Source of the DNA: DAOUCP01 sp034432155
GTDB lineage: Bacteria; Chloroflexota; Anaerolineae; Epilineales; Epilineaceae
Direction of reading: 5' to 3'
Length of the DNA: 10,460 nt
Assembly: GCA_034432155.1 (NCBI GenBank)
Contig: DAOUCP010000056.1
Span: 1-10,460 of the forward strand
The translations under genes were made by a program, and so were the position numbers. The notes beneath the pieces were generated by a model. The model had not been told where the DNA came from. It saw only the letters and a list, made by a program, of their open reading frames with translations, and searched no databases. Below are positions 1 to 7,900 of the stretch, piece after piece; positions within the stretch are counted from its first letter, which is position 1, and each line of letters begins with the position of its first letter.

Positions 1-364
1 GGGTCTGGCCGGGATCGGGGGTCGCCCGGGTTGGCAGCGGGGCCGAGGTGGGCGTCCTGAGACTGGTCTGACCCTTGGCCATGGTCATGGAGTTTGACTC
101 ATCGGCCAGGAGGAGGATATCGAGCGGTTGTCGCAGTCCGGGACAGGTCTCGCTCACCACGAGCGTCACCGCGGCCACGTCGCCCAAGAGGAGCTGGGAG
201 GGATCCGCCCACTTCTGCAAGTCCGGCAAGCACCCACTCACGGCCACTGTGGGGGTGGGCGTCACTTGCTGGAGGGGTCGTCCGGCTTGCGCCAGCCCGG
301 CGAAACCGATCGCCAGGACCGTCATGGGTAGGAGACCGACGAGGACCTTTCGCATGGTAGCCAT
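1..364 (-). CDS. Secreted VWA-domain protein, N-terminal part (cut by window edge)
   Basis: This gene is read on the minus strand from ATG at 364 and is open to the window edge (121 codons visible). Residues 1-27 form a signal peptide: basic MATMRK, a hydrophobic core VLVGLLPMTVLAIGFAGL, and a likely cut after AQA. A short Thr/Pro stretch (TPTPT) follows, then a region with Cys45 and Cys74. Residues 81-93 read LDILLLADESNSM: a hydrophobic strand followed by D-x-S-x-S (Asp88, Ser90, Ser92), the first part of the metal-binding MIDAS motif of von Willebrand A domains. Immediately after it comes a Thr/Pro/Ala-rich stretch (about residues 99-121) in place of the usual helix. A GGAAGGA Shine-Dalgarno-like sequence lies 11 bases before ATG 364; ATG at 355 and GTG at 373 are alternatives. 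VWA proteins generally bind proteins or ligands at the cell surface. The rest of the domain is not visible, so the family call rests on one motif and the signal peptide. Confidence 0.7.
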   Translation of the reverse strand, partial: MATMRKVLVGLLPMTVLAIGFAGLAQAGRPLQQVTPTPTVAVSGCLPDLQKWADPSQLLLGDVAAVTLVVSETCPGLRQPLDILLLADESNSMTMAKGQTSLRTPTSAPLPTRATPDPGQT

Positions 365-456
365 GGCGCGCACATTCCTTCCCGAGTCGTCACCAGCACT
401 TGGCGGTCGGGCAAGCGGTACTGCGGCGCCGCCCACCCGTCCAGCATAGGGCGATC

Positions 457-462
457 ATTGTA
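457..462 (-). promoter_or_regulatory. Candidate -10 element for the VWA gene
   Basis: The minus strand reads TACAAT here, a 5-of-6 match to TATAAT. It would place transcription start near 450, about 85 bases before the ATG at 364. No convincing -35 hexamer sits 16-18 bases upstream, so this is a weak call based on one hexamer and a sensible position. Confidence 0.3.
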
Positions 463-684
463 GCTCACTTGGCGATGGTGTGCATGGCGCCGTGCCGCCA
501 GCCCTGCGATGGCGGGGAGATCGGCTGCCCCGGCCCGCTCGTGCCCCCCATCGGCGGCACGGCGCTGACCCTGCGGCTGGCCGATCGCACCGCTCGATTG
601 CTGTCGGCTGGCCGCTTTGGGGTTGCAGGCAGAGCGAACACGCCCGTTCCGGCGCCAGTCCTTCCGTGCTTCGGGCCAGCAGGA

Positions 685-690
685 TACAAT
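685..690 (+). promoter_or_regulatory. Candidate -10 element, possibly for a leaderless mRNA
   Basis: TACAAT lies with only 7 bases between its end and the ATG at 698, so the predicted transcription start falls at or within a base or two of the start codon. That is the arrangement of a leaderless transcript, and no Shine-Dalgarno sequence precedes this ATG. The -35 region is poor: TTCCGT at 662-667 matches only the first two bases of TTGACA. It would drive the four-gene operon at 698-8013. Confidence 0.4.
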
Positions 691-697
691 AGCGCCG

Positions 698-1675
698 ATG
701 GAGGGCCCGACGAAGTCGCCTGCGCCGCCGCCTTGCCTGGTCACGGGAGCGGCTGGTTTCATTGGCAGTCACCTGGTGGACCGTTTGCTAGCGGCAGGGC
801 ACGTGGTCGTTGGCGTGGACGCGTTCACTGACTACTATCCGCGCGAGGTCAAGGAAGCCAACCTCAGGGCGGCACGAGCCAACTCATCCTTCCGTCTCGT
901 CGAGACGGACCTGCGGACTGCTGACCTTCGTCCGCTCCTGGCCGAGGTCAGGGTGGTCGTCCACATGGCGGCCATGGGTGGACTGCTGCGGTCCTGGACA
1001 GCCTTCGAGGAGTACCTCAGCTGCAACGTCCTGGCGACCCAACGTTTGCTCGAGGCGCTGCGCGACTCTCCGGTCGAGCACCTTGTCCATGCGTCCACCT
1101 CCTCGGTCTACGGTCGTGACTCTTCGGGGGCCGAAGATCACCCCACCCAGCCCGACTCGCCCTATGGGGTGACCAAACTGGCCGCCGAGCACTTGATCCA
1201 GGCGTACGGTCGCAACTTTGCCGTGCCGTTTACTATCCTTCGGTACTTCTCGGTCTTCGGGCCCCGCCAGCGACCGGACATGGGCTACCACATCTTTGTC
1301 GACCGACTGTTGCGGCGCCAGCCGATCACGGTGTTTGGTGACGGCTCGGTGGTCCGGGCCAATACGTACATTGACGACGCCATCGACGCCACCATGGCCA
1401 TCATCGAGCGAGGGCCGAGCGGCGAGATTTACAACATCGGCGGTGGCGAGCCCATCTCGACCCTGCAGGCGCTCCGCTTGCTGGAGCGCCTGACTGGCGA
1501 GCGAGCCCAGGTGGTGCATGGGCCGGCTCGACCGGGCGAGCAGCGCCAGGCGGTGGCCGACACCCGCAAGGCACAGTGCGACCTGGGTTGGAAGCCGACG
1601 ACCGCCCTGGAGGCGGGACTGCGGCGGCAAGTTGCCTGGCAGCGACAGCTCATCGACGGGGCCAGTGGGCCGTGA
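698..1675 (+). CDS. NAD-dependent nucleotide-sugar epimerase/dehydratase (extended SDR)
   Basis: This 325-residue protein, a normal length for the family, is predicted to interconvert or dehydrate a nucleotide-activated sugar in the cytoplasm. The Rossmann motif GAAGFIGS is at 17-24, followed by Asp41 at the end of the second strand, where NAD+-using members bind the adenosine ribose. STSSVYG (133-139) supplies the catalytic Ser/Thr, and Y156-x3-K160 (YGVTK) is the catalytic pair. FGPRQRPD and YIDDAIDA are the substrate-domain signatures shared with UDP-glucose/UDP-glucuronate 4-epimerases. The family's common RDFTY segment is RANTY here. The frame is open back to an ATG at 617, but homology begins just after residue 12 and a -10 element sits at 685-690, so ATG 698 is preferred. 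The sugar substrate cannot be named from sequence alone. The stop overlaps the next gene by 4 bases (GTGA), implying coupled translation. Confidence 0.92.
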   Translation: MEGPTKSPAPPPCLVTGAAGFIGSHLVDRLLAAGHVVVGVDAFTDYYPREVKEANLRAARANSSFRLVETDLRTADLRPLLAEVRVVVHMAAMGGLLRSWTAFEEYLSCNVLATQRLLEALRDSPVEHLVHASTSSVYGRDSSGAEDHPTQPDSPYGVTKLAAEHLIQAYGRNFAVPFTILRYFSVFGPRQRPDMGYHIFVDRLLRRQPITVFGDGSVVRANTYIDDAIDATMAIIERGPSGEIYNIGGGEPISTLQALRLLERLTGERAQVVHGPARPGEQRQAVADTRKAQCDLGWKPTTALEAGLRRQVAWQRQLIDGASGP

Positions 1676-2694
1676 CCGAACGACGCTCGCACGAGCCAGT
1701 GCGCTTGGCACCGTTGCCCGAGCCGCCGGCGATCAGCGTGGTTATTCCCCTGTACAACGAGGTGGAATCGGTGGCGGAGCTGGCCCGCCGGCTCACCGCC
1801 GTTCTCGAGCGTCTGGGCACCGCCTGGGAGGTCATCGTCGTCGACGATGGCAGCACCGACGGCTCCTTTGAGGCTTTGGCGGCTCTCCACCGTCGGGATC
1901 CCCGCTTCTGTGTGGTGCGGCTGCGGCGCAACTTCGGACAGACACCGGCCTTCGCGGCCGGATTCGACGCCGCACGGGGCGACATCGTGGTGACGATGGA
2001 CGCTGATCTCCAGAACGATCCGGAAGACATCCCTCGCCTCCTGGCGGCCATGACGGAGAATGGCTACGACATCGTGAGCGGCTGGCGACGCAACCGGCAG
2101 GAGCCGTGGCTGCGGCGGCGTCTGCCGTCGCAGCTCGGCAACTGGGTGATGGGTTGGTTGACTGGTGTCCGACTGCACGACACGGGTTGCTCGCTGAAGG
2201 CCTATCGCCGCGAGGTCGTCAAGAACACGCGGCTGTACGGCAATCTGCACCGCTTCATCCCGGCGGTTGCCAGCTGGTATGGCGTTTCGGTGGGCGAAGT
2301 GCCGGTGCGTGACCAGGCCCGGGAGCATGGTCACTCGAAGTACGGCCTGGGCCTCAGCCGCGCGCCGCGAGTGCTCCTCGATCTGTTGACCTTGCGCTTC
2401 CTCTTGGGGTACAGCACGCGCCCATTGCACATCTTTGGCGGCCTCGGTATCCTGGCGTTCGCATTCGGCTTCCTGATCGGGTTGTACTTGACGGGCGTGA
2501 AGCTCCTTGGACATCAGGACATCGGAACGCGGCCGCTGCTCCTCTTGGCAATCCTGCTGGTGGTGGTGGGAGTGCAGTTGATAACTATGGGTCTTCTTGG
2601 CGAGCTTGTCGTTCGCACGTATCACGAGACGCAGGACAAGCCCATTTACGCCGTGCGGGAAGTTCTAGACGGCGCTGGCATCGAGGAGAGGTAG
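1672..2694 (+). CDS. Polyprenyl-phosphate glycosyltransferase, GT2, DPM1/GtrB-like with two TM helices
   Basis: This 340-residue protein is predicted to transfer a hexose from a nucleotide sugar to polyprenyl phosphate on the inner membrane face, making a lipid-linked donor. The GT-A fold begins ISVVIPLYNE (21-30). VVDDGSTDGS (56-65) binds the nucleotide, and DADLQNDPED (110-119) carries the metal-binding D-x-D. TGCSLKAYRR (171-180), GNLHRF (190-195) and the R-x3-G-x-SKYG segment near 217-225 are hallmarks of the dolichol-phosphate mannose synthase/GtrB group. Two hydrophobic helices (about 251-273 and 287-309) anchor the C-terminus. The start is GTG 1672, sharing GTGA with the epimerase stop; there is little Shine-Dalgarno signal, so translation is probably coupled. 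The frame is open further upstream, but that part lies within the epimerase and lacks homology. Whether the sugar is mannose, glucose or another is not visible. Its natural client is the GT-C enzyme two genes downstream. Confidence 0.94.
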   Translation: MTERRSHEPVRLAPLPEPPAISVVIPLYNEVESVAELARRLTAVLERLGTAWEVIVVDDGSTDGSFEALAALHRRDPRFCVVRLRRNFGQTPAFAAGFDAARGDIVVTMDADLQNDPEDIPRLLAAMTENGYDIVSGWRRNRQEPWLRRRLPSQLGNWVMGWLTGVRLHDTGCSLKAYRREVVKNTRLYGNLHRFIPAVASWYGVSVGEVPVRDQAREHGHSKYGLGLSRAPRVLLDLLTLRFLLGYSTRPLHIFGGLGILAFAFGFLIGLYLTGVKLLGHQDIGTRPLLLLAILLVVVGVQLITMGLLGELVVRTYHETQDKPIYAVREVLDGAGIEER

Positions 2695-2702
2695 AGTTGA
2701 TT

Positions 2703-4958
2703 ATGAACCGCCCACATCTCCGGACCATCGGTCTGCTCGTCGCTGCCGCCTGGGCCGCGTTGTTGGTCGCGGCGGCGCCTCTCGGAGTGCGCCGCTCGGC
2801 GGCCGAGTCGCCCCCGCCCGATGAGCGGGCTCCCCGCGTGCTTGGCCTGGCGGCGGTGCCGCCCCAGGACGTTCCCTGGTTTGCCTGCAACCTGGAGGGC
2901 GGGCCGGTGTTCGGCATCGGTGTCTCTCAGCTGGCCAGCGGCGGCCAGCTCGTGTTCGCTGGCGGCCACGAGACCTTCGTGTCTCGCAACGGCGGAGCCA
3001 GTTGGTTCCTGCCGCGAGCCACCGGTGAGGTCGCCAATCTGGTCGCTGGACCCGATGGCGTTGCCTTTGTGGCTTCGGCCGAAGGTATGGGCCAACGGAC
3101 GACGAACAGTGGTCGGCAGTGGTACGCCACGCGACTGCGGGGCGATGCGCCGGTGTGGTTCTTGGCGGTCTCCCCTGACTTCCGGCGTGATCAGGTGGCC
3201 TACGGGATCACGCGCGACGACTGGCGCCTGTACCGCATGGAGAAGGGCGGCTCGAGCTGGACCGAGGTGGTGATCGAATTGGACGCCACGCCGCGCTTCC
3301 AGTTCGGTGCCGTGGCCTTTTCGCCGCACTACGCCCTGGACGGCACCATGTTCGTGGGCACCGATCGCGGCGTCTACAAGACGGAGGACGGTGGGCGTGA
3401 CTGGCGGCTTGTCGGCGGGCCGGCTTCGGGTGCGCCGGTGTTCGGCGCGGCGGGCGGGGATGTTGCCCAGCAGGGCCTGGTGGTGCCGCGCGAGTACGGC
3501 GACGATCCGGCCCGGCGGTTCGATCGCGACCTGCGGCATGTGTTTGCCTACAATCGCAGTGGGCTGTACCTGTCGCAAGACGACGGGCTGACGTGGCAGC
3601 GATTGCCGTTGGAGGCGGAGCGCATCCAGGGTGTGGCGGTATCGAATGCCTGGGCGAGCGATCCGGTGATCATGGCCGCCATAACGGGTCGCCAGGGGGA
3701 GGTGGTGGCCGTCTCGGCCGATGGCGGGACCACGTGGCGGCACTTCCCGGGCAAGGACGGCATCGTGGGCACCGCGATCGCCATGGACGTCGAGTTCTCC
3801 TACGTCCCAGCCGAGGTGGACCCGGAGCGCAAGATCCTCTTCGTCCCTTACCTGCTGCGCGACTGGGTGCCGGGCGCGCCATTCCCGCCACCGCGGCCCA
3901 CACCACCGCCTTACCTCGGGACCCGCAAGGCCTATCTGGCCACCGATGGGGACGGGGTTTGGTGCACCGCCGACGCCGGCCGAAGCTGGGGGCGCTGTGT
4001 CCGGGGGCTCGGCAACGCCCGAGCGACGGCGCTCGTCTTCCTGCCGGACGGATCGGACGCCGATGCCCTGGCCGGCACGCGTGGTTCCGGGCTGTACCGG
4101 TCGATCGACGGCGGCCGCACGTGGCGGTGGCTGGACAGCGGTCTGCCGCGTGGCGCCGACGAGACGATCCACGTCATCCGCCGATCGCCGCAATTCGCCA
4201 GCGACCGAACGATCTTCTTGGCTGCCACGAGCGGTGTGTGGCGCAGCCAGGACGGCGGCGGGTCCTGGGAGCGCACCTCTGGCCCGGCCCCGGCCGCGTC
4301 GCTCGCTCTATCTCCGGCATACGGCACGGACCGCACCTTGGCGGCGGCCGGACACCTCTCCACCGATGGCGGGCAGACGTGGCGCCAACTGGGCGTGGAC
4401 GGTACTTGGACGGCGGTGGCGTTCTCGACGAGGTTCGACTCCGACCGGACGATCTATGCTGGCCAGCTTCTGCCCGCAACCGGCCTGGGCAATATGCTTA
4501 CGGTGTCGCGGGACAGAGGCGAGACCTGGACGTCGGTCGAGCACTCGCAGCTTCGCAACCGCTCGATCTACGCCCTGCATACCCTCTCGGTAACGCCGGC
4601 GGACCCTGTGCGCATCTTCGTTGGCACCGACCGCGGCCTGGTCTACTCGCACGATGGCGGCAGGACCTGGACGCAGAACAGCTCGATGTCCCGGGCGGCC
4701 TATGACATGGTGAGCCAGCCGACGCAGGACGAGCGGTACGGTCAAACGGCGGTGGTGCTCGCGGTGGGCGAGCAGGGCGCCCAGTGGTCGATGGATCGTG
4801 GCCTTAACTGGGTCAACCGGCCGGCGATCGGACTTCCGGTCCACGCAGCGGCCATCTCCACGGACGCCACCGTCATGCTGGTGGCTCGGTCGGTGGGCAT
4901 CAGTCGCTACGGCGTGGGCAGCGCTCGGGTGTTCGCACCCATCGCCCAGCGGGACTAG
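2703..4958 (+). CDS. Secreted protein with 13 Asp-box (BNR/sortilin-like) repeats, beta-propeller
   Basis: This 751-residue exported protein is of unknown function. Residues 1-34 form a signal peptide: MNRPHLR, a hydrophobic core GLLVAAAWAALLVAAA, and possible cleavage near residue 34. I count 13 Asp-boxes (S-x-D-x-G-x-x-W pattern) at 94, 133, 179, 227, 291, 338, 422, 467, 515, 553, 602, 649 and 696; the best are SIDGGRTW, STDGGQTW and SHDGGRTW. Most are 45-49 residues apart, the blade spacing of VPS10/sortilin-type and Ycf48-type propellers, and several are preceded by the usual sD-R-T-I-F strand. A proline-rich loop (about 391-404) falls in the largest gap and may separate two propellers. 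The protein ends RVFAPIAQRD. There is no sialidase FRIP motif, so hydrolase activity is not supported. ATG 2703 is preferred, with purine-rich GAGGAGAGG just upstream; TTG 2697 adds only two residues. The gene starts 8 bases after the GT2 stop, so it belongs to the operon and may be a glycosylation target. Confidence 0.88.
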   Translation: MNRPHLRTIGLLVAAAWAALLVAAAPLGVRRSAAESPPPDERAPRVLGLAAVPPQDVPWFACNLEGGPVFGIGVSQLASGGQLVFAGGHETFVSRNGGASWFLPRATGEVANLVAGPDGVAFVASAEGMGQRTTNSGRQWYATRLRGDAPVWFLAVSPDFRRDQVAYGITRDDWRLYRMEKGGSSWTEVVIELDATPRFQFGAVAFSPHYALDGTMFVGTDRGVYKTEDGGRDWRLVGGPASGAPVFGAAGGDVAQQGLVVPREYGDDPARRFDRDLRHVFAYNRSGLYLSQDDGLTWQRLPLEAERIQGVAVSNAWASDPVIMAAITGRQGEVVAVSADGGTTWRHFPGKDGIVGTAIAMDVEFSYVPAEVDPERKILFVPYLLRDWVPGAPFPPPRPTPPPYLGTRKAYLATDGDGVWCTADAGRSWGRCVRGLGNARATALVFLPDGSDADALAGTRGSGLYRSIDGGRTWRWLDSGLPRGADETIHVIRRSPQFASDRTIFLAATSGVWRSQDGGGSWERTSGPAPAASLALSPAYGTDRTLAAAGHLSTDGGQTWRQLGVDGTWTAVAFSTRFDSDRTIYAGQLLPATGLGNMLTVSRDRGETWTSVEHSQLRNRSIYALHTLSVTPADPVRIFVGTDRGLVYSHDGGRTWTQNSSMSRAAYDMVSQPTQDERYGQTAVVLAVGEQGAQWSMDRGLNWVNRPAIGLPVHAAAISTDATVMLVARSVGISRYGVGSARVFAPIAQRD

Positions 4959-4971
4959 CCGCACTGGGGCT

Positions 4972-7900
4972 GTGACTCGGCCCGACCGGCCACCGGCTGG
5001 ACCAGCGGCCAGCGCCGATGAGCTCAGCGCCCCGGCACCGCTCCGCAGCTGGGGCGATGGCGTCGCGGCGCGGCTCCGGAACGCATGGTCGCGAGGCGTG
5101 GCTGCCGACTGGTTGGCGGCCTTGGCGCTGGTCGGCATCACCCTCCTTTACTTCTGGCGCCTGGACGCCTGGCTGATCAACGACGATGAGGGCAGCTACC
5201 TGTATGCTGCGTGGCGGATCAGCCTCGGCGAGCTGCCCTACCGCGACTTCCTGACGCCTCAGCTCCCCGCCTTCTTGCTCAGCGGCGGCCTCGCGTTTCG
5301 GGGTTTCGGCGCGAGTGTCCTGGTCGGCCGGTCGATCGCTGTGGCACTGACGTTGCTGAGCGGCGTCGCGCTGTGGGCGTCCGTACGGCACCTGTTCGGG
5401 CCGGTCGCCGCGCTGACGGCCGGTTTGGTCCTCCTATTGCATCCTGACGTCTACCTCCACTGCCGGACGTTTCGCCCCGAGCCGTTCATGCTCTTTGCCA
5501 CTTGCGCTGGCCTTTACCTGGTGGTCCGGGGAGCGCTGTCCGTCCCTGCGCCTCCCGGATCGGCTGCGCCGCTCGATGCGGAGGGCGCCCCCGATCGCCG
5601 CTGGTTGGCCCTGGCTGGCGTGGCGTTTGGCCTGGGCATCTTGTGCAAGCTGTTCGCCGTTCTGCCGCTTGGCGCTTGCGCCGTCTGGCTGCTCCATGAC
5701 GCCGCTCGAGCGCGTCGCGCGAGCCGTGCCGCCCTGGCCGACGCGGCACTCGTTGTGGGCACGGCCTTCGCGGTAGCGGCGGCTGGCCTGGCCCTCTTTG
5801 CCGCTGGCGGAGCGCCGGTGTGGGAGGCGGTGATCGGCCATCACCTGATGCAGGGGGCAGGCCTGAGCCGCCTCGAGGTGCTGCGCAAGGCGCTCGGTCT
5901 GTACGCAGAATTCCTGCGCTACAACAACAACGCTCTTGTGACGCTGGTGGCGCTGGCTGTGGCGACGGTGGGCCTGCAGCAGCGACTCCGCGGCGCCTGC
6001 CTCTTTGCCTGGCAGTTGCCGACCGGCTTGGTCTTCTTCTTCCTGACGCGAGAGCTCTGGACTCGCCACCTCATCTACCTGTTGCCTTCCTTGGCGGCGC
6101 TCTTCGGACTGGCCATCCATTGGCTCGCGGCGGGCTGGTCGGCTGGCGCGCTGCCCTGGGGCCGGACAGCGCAACGCCTGCTGGGGCAAGCCCTGGTCGC
6201 GGCCTTCCTGTTGCCGGCGCTGCTCGTGGACCGCGACACGGGCTGGCGTTCGGAAGATGGTACCCGGCGCATGGCCGACTTCGTGGCGCTGACCACCGAG
6301 CCTGAGGCCGTCGTCTTCAGCGACTACTCGGAGCTGAACTTCTACGCGCGACGGCCGACGACGTACTCCGCGGCTTCGCTGTCGGCCGGGGCGGCCAAGA
6401 GCGGCCAGATCACCTGGCAGCGTCTGCATCGCGAGCTCTCGGCGCTGGGGGCAACCCCGCCCTTGGTGTTGGTCGATCGCACGCGCGTGGACGAGCAGGA
6501 GTATGGACAACTGCGCTTCTTGCACGATTTGGCCGACTTCGAGGGCTGGCTCGCCGCAGGCTATGAACGGGCGGGCGTGTTCCGCCGCGATCCGCAGCAG
6601 TTCGAGGTCTACCGGCCCCGCCGGCTGGAGCCGCCGGTTCTGGCCGCCGTGGCTGACGGGCCCACCCTCCTGGCCACAGCTTGCGTGCCGCAGACCGCGA
6701 GGGTGGGTGAAGCCGTCGTCGTCACCACCGCCTGGCAATCCGAGGGTCGGACCTCCAAACCCCTCATGGCCACGTTGCGGCTGGTGGACGGCGAGGGTCG
6801 CGAGTGGGCACAGGCCGACAGGGCGCTGACGGCGACTCGGCTGCGGCTGACCGACGCCTGGCTGGCAGAAGAACTCACTGCCGAACGGTTCGAGCTCGTG
6901 ATCCCACCCGGGACGCCGCCCGGTGCCTACAGCGTGCGCCTCTCCTTGTATGCTGCGGGAGAGCTCGAACCGGTGGCACTGTCGGCTGCGGATGGCCGTT
7001 CGTTGGGTCGGGCCATCGTCGTGGGCCATGTCGAGGTCCCGCCCTGGCTGGCATCGCCCGCCGAGGCCCGGCGGGCCATGGGGGAGAGCGCTCTGTCAGT
7101 CGGGCCTGCAACCCATTCCAGGAGAGGCACACCCTCGGCAGCGGTCGCCCGGTGGGGCGGTCTCGAGCTCATCGGGCAGTCGCGGCCCGAGCCCGAGCTT
7201 CAGGCCGGCAGCACCTGGACGGCCGATCTCTGGTGGCGGGCGGCAGCGGCGCTGGATGACATGCGCGTGCGCCTGCAATTGGTCGACCCAACGGCGGCGA
7301 TGACCGTCGGCCAAGCCGTCCAGGACCTGGGCCAGCCGGGAATCCCCAGCTCACGCTGGCCCGTGGGCACCGTGGCGCGACAGCAAATCACTGTGCCCGT
7401 CTTGCCTTGGGCGCGGGATGGCCACTACTGGGTGACGGTCGACGTCCAGGACAAGCGCGGCCGCGGCCTGGGGCCAGACTGGGTCTTGGGGACGGTGCGC
7501 GTCAAGGGCCGCGATCTCAGCGGCGTGGTGACCAAGGCACCGCCGGTGGGGCAGAAAGTGGGGACGCGCTTTGGGGAGACGGCCGAGCTCTACGGTGCGA
7601 CCGTCCAGCCGGCAACATCAGGTGCGCAGTCGCCGGCAGGCGACTCGTCGGCGGCAGCCCTGCGCTTGGCTCCTGGCACGCGGTTGCGGGTGCGGCTGGT
7701 TTGGCGCGGGCTCGGTCCGTCCGCTCGAAGCAACCAAGTGACCGTTCAACTGGTGAGCCCGGCGGGGCGAATCGTCGGCCAGCACGATGGGGTACCGGCT
7801 GGTGGCCGCCGACCGACGACGAGCTGGCTGCCCGGCGAGTACATTGCCGATGACCGCGAGTTAACCATCGCCGCCGATGCCCAGCCCGGGAGGTACGACC

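Larger units (their letters stand above)
365..697. other. Divergent intergenic region, 333 bases, no gene supported
   Basis: This stretch separates two divergently transcribed genes. Apart from a candidate -10 hexamer on each strand (457-462 minus, 685-690 plus), I see no RNA gene, no clear terminator and no strong repeat. Open frames cross it on both strands, but their translations are Arg/Pro/Ala-rich with no recognisable motif, as expected by chance at this GC content. Confidence 0.6.

Noticed and set aside
617..697. N-terminal extension of the epimerase to ATG 617
   Set aside because: The added 27 residues are not family-like, and the -10 element at 685-690 would lie within the coding region.
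400..831. Open plus-strand frame of 143 codons across the divergent intergenic region
   Set aside because: It overlaps the epimerase start in another frame, has an Arg/Pro/Gly-rich translation and no motif or ribosome site.
1429..4193. Two very long minus-strand open frames (398 and 515 codons) opposite the GT2 and propeller genes
   Set aside because: They mirror well-supported plus-strand genes with clear motifs; His/Arg/Gln-rich antisense frames are common opposite GC-rich genes.
2703..4958. Sialidase or other glycoside hydrolase identity for the Asp-box protein
   Set aside because: Asp-boxes are structural; no FRIP motif or recognisable catalytic residues were seen.
4798..4971. Upstream start for the GT-C gene at ATG 4798
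   Set aside because: It would overlap the propeller gene by 161 bases with no homology in the extension; GTG 4972 follows the previous stop closely.
5434..7029. Minus-strand open frame of 531 codons opposite the GT-C gene
   Set aside because: It has no recognisable motif and low-complexity basic composition, and the plus strand encodes a clear membrane protein.
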